Source: an uncultured Sphingomonas sp. (GTDB lineage: Bacteria; Pseudomonadota; Alphaproteobacteria; Sphingomonadales; Sphingomonadaceae). Taken from it: a stretch of DNA of 64,000 nucleotides. The notes below the pieces were generated by a model. It worked only from the letters and a program-made list of their open reading frames with translations, was not told the origin of the DNA and searched no databases. Below are positions 41,183 through 49,479 of this stretch, in pieces. The position numbers and the translations under genes are program-made. The first letter of the stretch is position 1. Each line of letters starts with the position of its first letter. The DNA is taken from the NCBI RefSeq assembly GCF_934560975.1, contig NZ_CAKTFO010000008.1, positions 35,492 through 99,491 of the forward strand, in the 5' to 3' direction.

Positions 41183-43402
41183 TCAGGCGACGGCCGGCAG
41201 GTCGTGCAGGTGTTTGTCGAGGGTGAGGGGATATTCGCGGATGCGGACGCCGGTAGCGTTGTAAACGGCGTTTGCCACCGCTGCGCCGACGCCGCACAGG
41301 CCGAGTTCGCCGACGCCCTTGGCCTTCATCGGGTTGGCGAGCGGGTCGGCTTCGTCCAGGAACACGACCTCCTGATGGGGAATGTCGGCATGGACCGGCA
41401 CTTCGTAGAGCGCGAGGTCGTGGTTGACGAACAAGCCGAAGCGCTTGTCCACCTGCAACTCCTCCATCAGCGCGCCGCCCACGCCCATGGTCATTGCGCC
41501 GATCACCTGGCTGCGCGCCGACTTGGGATTGAGGATGCGTCCCGCCGCACATACCGCCAGCATTCGCTGGACGCGGGTCACGCCGGTATAGGCATCAACG
41601 CGGACCTCCACGAAGTGCGCGCCGAAGGTGGACAGCTGCCAGCTCTTCTCCAGGTCGCCATATTCGATCTTGTCCTCGGCCGTCAGCGGCCCGGCGGCAG
41701 CGGCCTGGCTGAGTTGGGCGATGCGATTGCCGCTGGTGACCCGGCCGTCCGCGAAGGTCGTGTCGGCGGAGTTGAAGCCCAGGCGCTGGGCGACCTGCTC
41801 GCGCAGCTTCACGCACGCGGCATAAACGCCTGCGGTGGAGTTGGCCGCGCCGAACTGCCCGCCCGATCCAGCCGATATGGGATAGGACGAATTGCCGAGC
41901 CGTACCTCCACCAGCTCCAGCGGCACGCCCATCATCTCGGCCGCGGTCTGCGCCAAGATGGTGTAGCTGCCGGTGCCGATGTCGGTCATGTCGGTTTCGA
42001 CTACGACCCTTCCGTCCTGCTCCAGCCGGACGCGCGCGGCGGACGCCATGTTCATGTGGTTGCGGAACGCGGCCGCGAGCCCCATCCCGACCAGCCAGCG
42101 CCCGTCGCGGACCTGGCCCGGCCTGGGATTGCGCTTCGCCCAGCCGAACCGATCCGCACCCTCGCGCAGGCAGCGCACCAGCTGGCGTTCGGAAAAGCGC
42201 CGCTTGGGGTTCTCAGGGTCAACCTGCGTGTCGTTCTTGATGCGGAACGCGACCGGATCCATGCCGAGCTTTTCGGCCATCTCGTCCATCGCCACTTCCA
42301 GCACCATCATGCCGGGCGCCTCGCCCGGCGCGCGCATGGCATTGCCCTCCGGCAGATCGAGCACCGCCAGATGCATGGAGATCTTCCGGTTTGCGCCCGC
42401 ATAAAGCAGCTTGGTCTGGCTGGTGGCGGTTTCCGGCTGACCGTCCGGCTGGTCGCCCGAGCCGCTGTCGTGCGCGATCGCGGTAATTGTGCCGTCCTTG
42501 AGCGCGCCGATCTGGACATGCTGCACCGTGGCGGGGCGATGTGTCGTGTTGTTGGGGATCAGCGGGCGTTGCAGCGCCACCTTGACCGGCCGCTTGGCGG
42601 CCTTTGCCGCCAATGCCGCCATCACCGCGTCAGTGCGCAGGAACAGCTTGCCGCCGAACCCGCCGCCCACGTAAGGCGACATCAAGGTGATCTTCTCCTT
42701 GGGGATGCCGAGCGTCTTGGCAAGGTCGCCGCGCCCCCAGTCGATCATCTGGTTGGATGTCCAGACCTGCAGCGCATCGCCGTTCCACGCCGCAATGGAG
42801 GCGAACGGCTCCATCATCATGTGGCTCTGGTCGGGCGTGGTGTAATGCTGGTCGAGCTTCACCGGGGAAGCGGCGAACGCCTGCTCGAACTTGCCGACGC
42901 GGTCGATAGCGGGCGAGTGGCTGCCCTCCCCGCTGCTGCCGCCCACCAGCGGCGCGGTCTTCAACGCTTCCGCCAGGTCGAACCGGCCAGGTGCGCGGTC
43001 GTAGCGCACCCGCACCAGCCCCGCGGCGGCGCGGGCCTGCTCGAACGTTTCGGCGACCACGATCGCGATCGCCTGGTGGTAATGGTCGACGTCGGGCCCG
43101 GCGAGCAACTTCACCGTGTTGTATTTGCCCTTGCCGAGCTTGCCGGCATTGGCGGCGGTGACGATCGCCAGCACGCCGGGCGCCGCCTCTGCCTCGGCCA
43201 GGTCGACCGAGCCGATCCGGCCCTTGGCGATGCTTGCGCCGACGATATAGCCATAGGCCGCGTTCGGCACCTCCTGGTGGAACTCGTAGGCATAGGGCGC
43301 GGTGCCGGTTGTCTTGCGCGGTCCGTCGATGCGGTCATGGGCACGCCCGACCACCTTCATCTGGTCGATCGGGTTCTTGCCGGCGGGGTTCTCGAACTTC
43401 AT
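41183..43402 (-). CDS. paoC: Molybdopterin-binding subunit of a PaoABC-type periplasmic aldehyde oxidoreductase
   Basis: 739 residues of the xanthine-oxidase large-subunit family, YagR/PaoC branch. It starts RAHDRIDGPRKTTGTAPYAYEF (domain beta), contains VGGGFGGKLFLRTDAVMAALA (molybdopterin binding), RAPGEAPGMMVLEVAMDEMA and a C-terminal GVGELGLCGVGAAVANAVYNATG whose Glu is the catalytic base. It oxidises aldehydes to acids with water, passing electrons to the FeS and FAD subunits. Last of three genes; 4 bases separate it from paoB. No paoD maturation gene is visible in the window. Confidence 0.92.
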   Translation of the reverse strand: MKFENPAGKNPIDQMKVVGRAHDRIDGPRKTTGTAPYAYEFHQEVPNAAYGYIVGASIAKGRIGSVDLAEAEAAPGVLAIVTAANAGKLGKGKYNTVKLLAGPDVDHYHQAIAIVVAETFEQARAAAGLVRVRYDRAPGRFDLAEALKTAPLVGGSSGEGSHSPAIDRVGKFEQAFAASPVKLDQHYTTPDQSHMMMEPFASIAAWNGDALQVWTSNQMIDWGRGDLAKTLGIPKEKITLMSPYVGGGFGGKLFLRTDAVMAALAAKAAKRPVKVALQRPLIPNNTTHRPATVQHVQIGALKDGTITAIAHDSGSGDQPDGQPETATSQTKLLYAGANRKISMHLAVLDLPEGNAMRAPGEAPGMMVLEVAMDEMAEKLGMDPVAFRIKNDTQVDPENPKRRFSERQLVRCLREGADRFGWAKRNPRPGQVRDGRWLVGMGLAAAFRNHMNMASAARVRLEQDGRVVVETDMTDIGTGSYTILAQTAAEMMGVPLELVEVRLGNSSYPISAGSGGQFGAANSTAGVYAACVKLREQVAQRLGFNSADTTFADGRVTSGNRIAQLSQAAAAGPLTAEDKIEYGDLEKSWQLSTFGAHFVEVRVDAYTGVTRVQRMLAVCAAGRILNPKSARSQVIGAMTMGVGGALMEELQVDKRFGLFVNHDLALYEVPVHADIPHQEVVFLDEADPLANPMKAKGVGELGLCGVGAAVANAVYNATGVRIREYPLTLDKHLHDLPAVA

Positions 43403-43406
43403 GGGG

Positions 43407-44354
43407 TCAGGCCTTGCTCTCGGCGATCACGCCCGCCAGCGCGCGGGTAGCGAGCGGCAGCTTGAAGGCATTGTCCTTGGTCGGCGTCGCACCCTGGAAG
43501 GCGCGCGCGGTGACGGCGGCCGCACCCTGCGGCAGCAGCGCTTCGGCGGCTTCGACCCGCCACGGCTTGGGGGCCATGCCGCCGAACGCGACGCGGCCCG
43601 TGCCGTCCGGCTGGATCACCGCCGCAACCGATACCAGGGCATAGGCATAGGAAGCGCGGTCGCGCACCTTTTCGTAGAAATGCTTGCCGCCGAGCGGGCG
43701 CGGCAGCGTGACCGCGGTCACGAGCTCGCCGGGATGGAGGTTGGTGTCCTTTTCGGGATGGTCGCCCCACAAGCGGTGGAAGTCCGCAATCGGGATCGCG
43801 CGGCGCCCGCCGCTTGCGTCCACCGTTTCCACCACCGCGTCCAGCAGCCGCATCGCGACCGCCATGTCGCCCGGGAAGGTGGCGATGCACTTGTCGGACA
43901 CCCCGATCACGCCAAGCTGCCGCGACACCCCGCCGATGGCGGCGCAGCCCGAACCGGGCTTGCGCTTGTTGCACGGCATGTTGGTGTCGTAGAAATACGG
44001 GCAGCGCGTGCGTTGGAGCAGGTTGCCCGCCGTGGACGCCTTGTTGCGAAGCTGCCCGGACGCGCCCGCCACGATCGAGCGGGTCAGCACCGCATAATCG
44101 CGCCGGACGCGCGCGTCGGCGGCAAGGTCGGTGTTGCTCACCAGCGCGCCGATGCGCAGACCGCCGTCACGCGTCTTCTCGATCTTGTCGAAGCCCAGAT
44201 CCTGAACGTCGATCAGGTGCGTCGGCGTTTCCACCTCGATCTTCATCAGGTCGAGGAGGTTGGTGCCGCCCGCCAGGAACTTGGCGCCGGGCCGGGCCGC
44301 GGCCTGCGCCGCGGCGACCGGATCCTTGGCGCGCTCGTAGGTGAAAGCCTTCAT
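43407..44354 (-). CDS. paoB: FAD-binding subunit of the PaoABC-type oxidoreductase
   Basis: 315 residues, CO dehydrogenase flavoprotein family: AKFLAGGTNLLDLMKIEVETP (FAD pyrophosphate binding), IGALVSNTDLAADARV, TAGNLLQRTRCPYFYD and a Cys-rich segment (NMPCNKRKPGSGCAAIGG) that in PaoB holds an additional 4Fe-4S cluster. Translationally coupled to paoA (ATGA overlap at 44351-44354). Together with its partners it forms a soluble periplasmic heterotrimer in E. coli. Confidence 0.92.
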   Translation of the reverse strand: MKAFTYERAKDPVAAAQAAARPGAKFLAGGTNLLDLMKIEVETPTHLIDVQDLGFDKIEKTRDGGLRIGALVSNTDLAADARVRRDYAVLTRSIVAGASGQLRNKASTAGNLLQRTRCPYFYDTNMPCNKRKPGSGCAAIGGVSRQLGVIGVSDKCIATFPGDMAVAMRLLDAVVETVDASGGRRAIPIADFHRLWGDHPEKDTNLHPGELVTAVTLPRPLGGKHFYEKVRDRASYAYALVSVAAVIQPDGTGRVAFGGMAPKPWRVEAAEALLPQGAAAVTARAFQGATPTKDNAFKLPLATRALAGVIAESKA

Positions 44355-44989
44355 GCCCGCTCTCCCGCGACTTCGGCCATCGCCTCGGCAATGTTGGAAT
44401 ACGCGCCGCAGCGGCAGATGTTGCCGCTCATCCGTTCGCGCAGCTCCATGTTAGTGAACTGCGGCCGGGCCGCAACGTCGGCCTGGACGTGGCTCGGCAC
44501 CCCGCGCTTGATCTCGTCCAGCACGGCCACCGCCGAACAGATCTGTCCCGGCGTGCAATAGCCACACTGGTAGCCGTCATGCTTCACGAACGCCGCCTGC
44601 ATCGGGTGGAGCTTGTCCGGCGTGCCCAGCCCCTCGATGGTGGTGATCTCGTCGCCTTCGTGCTGGACGGCGAGGCTCAGGCAGGAGTTGATCCGCTGGC
44701 CGTCGACCATCACCGTGCACGCGCCGCACTGGCCGTGGTCGCAGCCTTTCTTGGTGCCGGTAAGGTGCAGATGTTCGCGCAGGGCATCCAGCAAGGTGGT
44801 GCGCGGGTCCAGCATCAGCTCGCGCCGCTCGCCATTCACCTTGAAATGTACCGGCATCATCGGGGAAGCCTCCGCGGCGGGGGAAGAAACGGGAGCGGCA
44901 ATGGCCGGGGCCCCCGCCACCACCGCCGTTGCCGCACTGCCAGCAAGAATGCCTCGCCGCGACAATTCAATCTCAGATAGGTCAGGCAT
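44351..44989 (-). CDS. paoA: 2Fe-2S subunit of the PaoABC-type oxidoreductase, Tat-exported
   Basis: 212 residues. The N-terminus (SRRGILAGSAATAVVAGAPAIA) is a twin-arginine signal that exports the whole folded complex. Two 2Fe-2S domains follow with the classic cysteines: KGCDHGQCGACTVMVDGQ plus YQCGYCTPGQICSA, and GNICRCGAYSNI. First gene of the operon. In E. coli the enzyme detoxifies aromatic aldehydes; a similar protective role is likely here. Confidence 0.92.
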   Translation of the reverse strand: MPDLSEIELSRRGILAGSAATAVVAGAPAIAAPVSSPAAEASPMMPVHFKVNGERRELMLDPRTTLLDALREHLHLTGTKKGCDHGQCGACTVMVDGQRINSCLSLAVQHEGDEITTIEGLGTPDKLHPMQAAFVKHDGYQCGYCTPGQICSAVAVLDEIKRGVPSHVQADVAARPQFTNMELRERMSGNICRCGAYSNIAEAMAEVAGERA

Positions 44990-45465
44990 CAGCTGCTTTT
45001 ACTCTTCCGGCTGGCGGCAATCCCAAACGGGCGCGCGCGACTGGTCCAACTCGGCATCATAACGCGCCGATACGCCGATCGACCCACCTGTGCAGCTCAA
45101 CGAGGCAATGAACATGATTCATCGTGAACTTGGCGCCATCGGCAGTGCTGCCCCTGTCGCCGTCGGACCGCAGGCGTTCGGGTCGAGGCATAAGGGAAGG
45201 CCACGCTCGCCCGGGTGCGCGCAGCCTCGCCGGCCTGCGGAGATGGCGGGCCATGACCCCGGCATCTATGTGCCGGGCCGGCAGCGAACAACACGGCCCG
45301 TGATTGATGCCGCAATAAAGACCCGTTCATCGTCGTCGATTAGTCAGCCCCCCCCCCGGGTTGAAGCGCCCGCACTGACGGCGGGCCATCCTTATGAAGG
45401 CATTCGGCCATCGGAAGTTTGCTGGTCCAGTATCCAGGCAGCGCGCCCGACCTCGCGGGAGCAGG
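44990..45465. other. Eroded intergenic stretch upstream of paoABC, with C10 tract
   Basis: About 480 bases with no gene found. Includes ten consecutive C (45348-45357) followed by GGG, which is liable to slip during replication or sequencing. Flanked by an SDR gene remnant on the right. Confidence 0.4.
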
Positions 45466-45576
45466 ATGGTGGCCGACTTCGACAGATCCTTCGCCCGCAG
45501 GGTAGCCTCCGTCACCGGAACGGCGAGCGGCATGGGCCGTGCCACCACGCTGGCATTTGCCCGCGAAGGCGCCAGC
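45466..45576 (+). pseudogene. Short-chain dehydrogenase gene remnant (5' end only)
   Basis: ATG at 45466 reads MVADFDRSFARRVASVTG, then TASGMGRATTLAFAREGAS: the first strand and the TGxxxGxG nucleotide-binding turn of a classical SDR. Similarity ends abruptly at GAS (45576), and the frame runs on into unrelated, Arg/Pro-rich sequence. No other SDR motif (NNAG, YxxxK) occurs downstream. So only about 37 of ~250 codons remain. Confidence 0.75.
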
Positions 45577-45727
45577 GGTCGATGCTTCCACGAGACGCGT
45601 TCGATACCGTTCAATCCGCGATATCGGATTGTTGTCGGTACGAGGGGATCACGGCCGCGTCAGGTCTGTCCAAACAACGACCTGACCCTGTCCGGGTCCC
45701 ACCTCGCAGCGTGCGGCAGCGCCGACG

Positions 45728-46429
45728 CTACAGCGACGCGCCGGCGGTCAGATCGTACACGCGTAATCGGGGGAACACCGCTTCCAGCGCCTTGGTGTCC
45801 GGCAGGACGTAAACATAGCCCCCCTTCTTCTGGAAAAGCGGACGCACGATTTTGCCATAGAAGGCGGCGGGCACGTTGATGCAGCCAAAGGTAATGCGGT
45901 TGTCGTCCTTTTCCGGCGAGAGCATACGATCGCGGCGCTTCTCGACGCTGGCCGCGTCGGCCGGAATCGGGTGGATCGCGACGCTGTTGGCGTAATCGAC
46001 CCACAGCACCCTTTGCCGCCCGGCAGCGTAGCCGAACTTGGCGAGAAAACGGCCCGCAGGCGTGGTCTTTTCGGCGGGACCGATCTCACCGAGCTTCTTG
46101 CTGCCGACGCCGGGAGAAGCATCGTCTCCGGTGGCGATGCCGATCAGCACGGGCACCTGGCCCAGGGCCAGACCATGAGCATCGTAAAGGACGAGCGATG
46201 CCGTACGCTTGTCCACGATGGCATAAGGCAGCGCATGATTGTCGCGCGCGGAGGCTATCCACCCGGCAACGCGCTGCGCCTCCGCCGAGGGCGTGATTGC
46301 CATGTCGGCAAGCGGCAGGACGACGGGCGGTGTCTGTCGCGATCTGGGCAGGGTCTTTGCAGATGGAGCAGCCGCCGCTCCGCCGGTCAGCAGCGCAAAA
46401 CCGGCGAGCGCCGGAACGATCTTGATCAT
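45728..46429 (-). CDS. L,D-transpeptidase family protein, secreted
   Basis: 233 residues from ATG 46429, with a signal peptide (near GGAAAAP). The YkuD-like catalytic region is visible: SVAIHPIPAD (conserved His) and RITFGCINVPAAFY with the catalytic Cys in FGCINVP. Such enzymes make 3-3 crosslinks or attach lipoproteins and outer-membrane proteins to peptidoglycan. The order of motifs is typical of a short subclass without a PG-binding domain. The next gene upstream on the same strand encodes a small coiled-coil lipoprotein, a possible substrate. Confidence 0.85.
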   Translation of the reverse strand: MIKIVPALAGFALLTGGAAAAPSAKTLPRSRQTPPVVLPLADMAITPSAEAQRVAGWIASARDNHALPYAIVDKRTASLVLYDAHGLALGQVPVLIGIATGDDASPGVGSKKLGEIGPAEKTTPAGRFLAKFGYAAGRQRVLWVDYANSVAIHPIPADAASVEKRRDRMLSPEKDDNRITFGCINVPAAFYGKIVRPLFQKKGGYVYVLPDTKALEAVFPRLRVYDLTAGASL

Positions 46430-46521
46430 CCAGTCGGACGCTCCAAAAGCAGCCGTTCCCGATCGTGGGAACGGCTGCGGCAATTACTTACGATTTGACC
46501 GGCACGGATGTGGGTGCGGCA

Positions 46522-46830
46522 TCAATGACGCGGCCGCTTGCCCCGCCGCTCCTGCTCCTGAAGACGCTGCTCGACACCATCGACGCGGCCGTTGATCTGG
46601 TCGAGCCGCTGCGCATGCTGCTGCGTCTGAGCGGATGCCGCCTGCGCCTCAGCCAGCGCCTGCTTGGCGGTGCCATCGGTCGCCTGCAACCGCGTTTCGA
46701 GCGCATCCACGCGCTGCGTCACCGGTGCGATCTGCTCGCGCACGAAGGATTTCGTGGCACAGCCGCCGAGGCTCATGGCGGTGACGAGGACAACAGCCGC
46801 AGGGGCAAGCTTGGTGAGGGATAGGTGCAT
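46522..46830 (-). CDS. Small coiled-coil lipoprotein
   Basis: 102 residues. Signal peptide with lipobox LGGC (Cys24), then KSFVREQIAPVTQRVDALETRL and a continuous heptad-like coil to the C-terminus (LDQINGRVDGVEQRLQEQE), ending GKRPRH. Size and shape resemble Braun-type Lpp, but the terminal Lys-Tyr-Arg-Lys is absent; nearby Lys/Arg residues could serve. Ninety-two bases before the L,D-transpeptidase start, same strand. Confidence 0.82.
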   Translation of the reverse strand: MHLSLTKLAPAAVVLVTAMSLGGCATKSFVREQIAPVTQRVDALETRLQATDGTAKQALAEAQAASAQTQQHAQRLDQINGRVDGVEQRLQEQERRGKRPRH

Positions 46831-47036
46831 CGCAATCTTCCAATAGTTAATACAGCCGGGCGAGAGAACCTGCGGACGGCCGTTGCGGCAATCCGGATAA
46901 CGCCCAACCGTGCCTGACGCAGGGCGGAGCGTGCACTGGAGCAGTCCCGGCTAGAGCCTTGATTTCATTATAGTCAGATCCGCCGACATGCCGAGGGGGC
47001 AGGCTGAACTTCGACTTAACCGCGATATGCACGATG

Positions 47037-47609
47037 TCATTTTTTATGCCTTCGCGACCCGCCAGCGGCGAAGGGATCCAGCGGGATTCGGCTGCCATGC
47101 TCCGCCCTCGATCCAGCGGTCGCGGGCGCGTCCCGGTAGAAGGCAACGCATTTACGTAACTCCGTGACAGCCGCGCCGCTGCCTTCCAACCCGAGTTCCT
47201 CCACCGGCACGTCATCGCGCGCGACGTGGAGGAATTTGGATGCGGCGAAGGTGGCGGGGAACGACGCGCCGAAGCTGGTAACGAAGCCCTTCTTGTCGTT
47301 GGCCGCGATCCCCACGGCGAAGTGCCGGGGGAAGGATGCGTTGGACAGACGGAAGTTCAGCCTGAGCTTGTCCTGTGGCCGGATCGACCAATTGGCGTTG
47401 ACGATCGTAAGCCGGTTGTCCCCGTCGACATCCAGCCCGAGCAGCAGCGTCGTTTCACCCGGCCCCTGAAAGGTCCTGGTGAGAAAGCAGCCCTGCTGGT
47501 CACTACTCGCGGACACCGTCCAGCGGCCCACATCGCGGGTGGCATAGCCTTGCGCCGGTACCGGGGCGCTCACAAGCAGCATAACGGCGAGCGGCACCAG
47601 GGACAGCAT
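47037..47609 (-). CDS. Secreted protein of unknown function
   Basis: 190 residues from the ATG at 47609 (the frame runs further upstream with non-coding-looking sequence). Signal peptide LSLVPLAVMLLVSAPVPAQ. The mature part begins YATRDVGRWTVSASSDQQGCF and has two Cys (QQGCF; LRKCV) that may form a disulfide. Predicted beta-rich. No known family could be named with confidence. Confidence 0.65.
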   Translation of the reverse strand: MLSLVPLAVMLLVSAPVPAQGYATRDVGRWTVSASSDQQGCFLTRTFQGPGETTLLLGLDVDGDNRLTIVNANWSIRPQDKLRLNFRLSNASFPRHFAVGIAANDKKGFVTSFGASFPATFAASKFLHVARDDVPVEELGLEGSGAAVTELRKCVAFYRDAPATAGSRAEHGSRIPLDPFAAGGSRRHKK

Positions 47610-47873
47610 GGAGCGGCAACGCGGTCGGCGACGGAGGGGCAGCACGTCCCGTTCCTGACCGGGGAGACGATCGGCATGATGCGCGTACCTGAACGATCTG
47701 AAGCTCATCCGATCTCCTTTATCGGATGTGCGGCAACGTGTCGCCGCTTCGCAAGGCTCAATGGGTGATTGCCAACATTGCGACCGACTGCCGGCCTGCG
47801 CCTACCCGCCGCAACCGCAAAGGGCGAAGTAGACGACAGCCGCGCTCATTCAACCTCTTCGTACGCCCGCTGA

Positions 47874-49084
47874 CTAACGCGTGTACGACAGCGTCCAACC
47901 GGGCGGCAGGTAATCGATCGACATGTAGTAATAGAGTGCGCAGGTGCCGCGACTGGTGCTGTCGCCCTTGACCAGCCCGAAGGCGACATTGCCAAGGAAC
48001 ACCGGCCCGCCGCTGTCACCACCCCTGCACTTCGGCCCGTCGACCGCCACCCATGTGGCCGGACAGGGCCCGGCGCAGAGGTCTCCCGCCGGTGCGAAAT
48101 CGACAAAGCGGACGAGCGCGCAGCTATATCCGGTGCGCTGGCCGCGATGGCAGACGATGTCGCCAACGCGCGTACTTGCACGGTTGCGCCAGCTCGTCAC
48201 GGCACGTGCCCGGTCCTCGACATCGCTCTGGAAAGCGGCCGCGAGCGGCATCGGCACGGCATGGATCTGCACGTCCTGACGGTGCGCACCCCACGCGCCG
48301 AGCAAGGTGAGCGGGATCGCCGTGCCGTCATGATCGATGAAATTCAGCGTGTCGGGGCAATGCGCGGCGGTCGTCAATGCGCTGAGGGTGCCGTCGGTGA
48401 CGACAAAGCCGGACGTACACACGAAACGACGGGCTTCCTCGGCATCGCTGCCGACCACGCGACCGCCCCCCTCTACAGCCAGGTTCGCGTCCATCTCGCT
48501 CCATGTCCGCACCTCGACCGGTACGCCGGCGATTGCCGTCAGGCGGGCGGCGATCGCCTCCCTGCCCGTGTCGCCGTCGATATCGCCGGGCCGCGCCAGG
48601 ATCAGCAAGGTGCCGGTCAGCGGGTCCAGCCCCATGCCGGCGGCGTCGGTAGCACGGCGCGGAGTTCGGCCTGGTGACGCTCGATCGCATCCAGCACCTG
48701 CGCACGCGTGGCGCGGGCGCCGCTCCTGAGAAGCACCGGGACGCCGAACGGCGCGGTCGCTATTTGGACGTCCGGAGCAGGCGGGCCGGCAACCACGACC
48801 ACGATCCGGTAATCCGGCCGATGTTCGATGACGATCCCGGCAAGCCTGTCGCGATAGGCGTCCGCCAGTCGGTCCGTCAGCGCCACGCTGGCCTGCTGCG
48901 CTTCCAGCCGGCGCAATGCCTCCGCCAGCGTGACGTTCTCGATGCGGGCATATTCCCCGGCGTCGGCCGCCAGGGCCGCCGCGGCATCCTCGGTGGGGAT
49001 GTAGGCCGATGACGAAGCCTGCGGCCTTGGCTGTGCCTGTGGCTGCGCCTGCACCTGGACCGTAGCCGCACAGGCCAGCAGCAA
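47874..49084 (-). pseudogene. Secreted trypsin-like (S1) serine protease, frameshifted
   Basis: Two overlapping frames make one protein. The upstream frame (49084-48617, TTG start after AAGG) gives the exported propeptide-like part, LACAATVQVQAQPQAQ to HQAELRAVLPT. The reading then has to shift near 48645-48655, where the downstream frame takes over at TDAAGMGLDPLTGT and gives the protease: TTAAHCPDT (His), HRQDVQIHAV (likely Asp), GDSGGPVF (Ser). The triad is intact; only the frame is broken. The signal peptide also looks split (KVIAAGL is in the other frame). A sequencing error would give the same picture. Confidence 0.75.
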
Positions 49085-49173
49085 TCACCTTCAGCCGGAA
49101 CCAAACCGCAATCACGCGGCCCGCTCTAGGTGGCGCGCTTATCAATGGCCAGCGGTTGTGGTGAGTTGGTGAT

Positions 49174-49479
49174 TCAAGCTCCGTGAGGGAGCTGGACGAG
49201 CAGCCCCTTGGACCGGCTGTACTCCATCAGATCGAACGGCATGTTGCCGACATGAGCGAGGATCCGGTTGACCATCGGGGCGACCGCCCCGTTGTCGAGG
49301 AGGTTGTCGAGATCGGCGCGCTCGAAGAAGCAGCCGTTCTCGCGAAACTCGGCCCAGGGCTGAGGGCTGAGGGCTGTGGATGAGCAGCAGGTCGACGTGA
49401 TCGGTACCCAGCGCCTTCAACGATCCGTCGAAAGCTCCACCTTGCCATTTGCTTTGGCGACGCTCTGATGGATCGTCAT
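49174..49479 (-). pseudogene. Aldo/keto reductase gene remnant with internal deletions
   Basis: The ATG at 49479 overlaps the stop of the MOSC-ferredoxin gene (ATGA). It reads TIHQSVAKANGKVEL (N-terminus), then in a second frame SLKALGTDHVDLLLIHSP (AKR strand and catalytic-region motif), then in a third frame ERADLDNLLDNGAV, APMVNRILAHVGNMPFDLMEY and SRSKGLLVQ (C-terminal part), to a stop at 49174. Large middle parts, including the Tyr/Lys active-site region, are missing. A short CCCTCAGCCCTCAGCCCT repeat lies at the junction. Clearly non-functional. Confidence 0.8.

Noticed and set aside
41204..43450. 748-codon plus-strand frame opposite paoC
   Set aside because: His/Arg-rich shadow of a high-GC gene; the minus strand has all the molybdopterin-subunit motifs.
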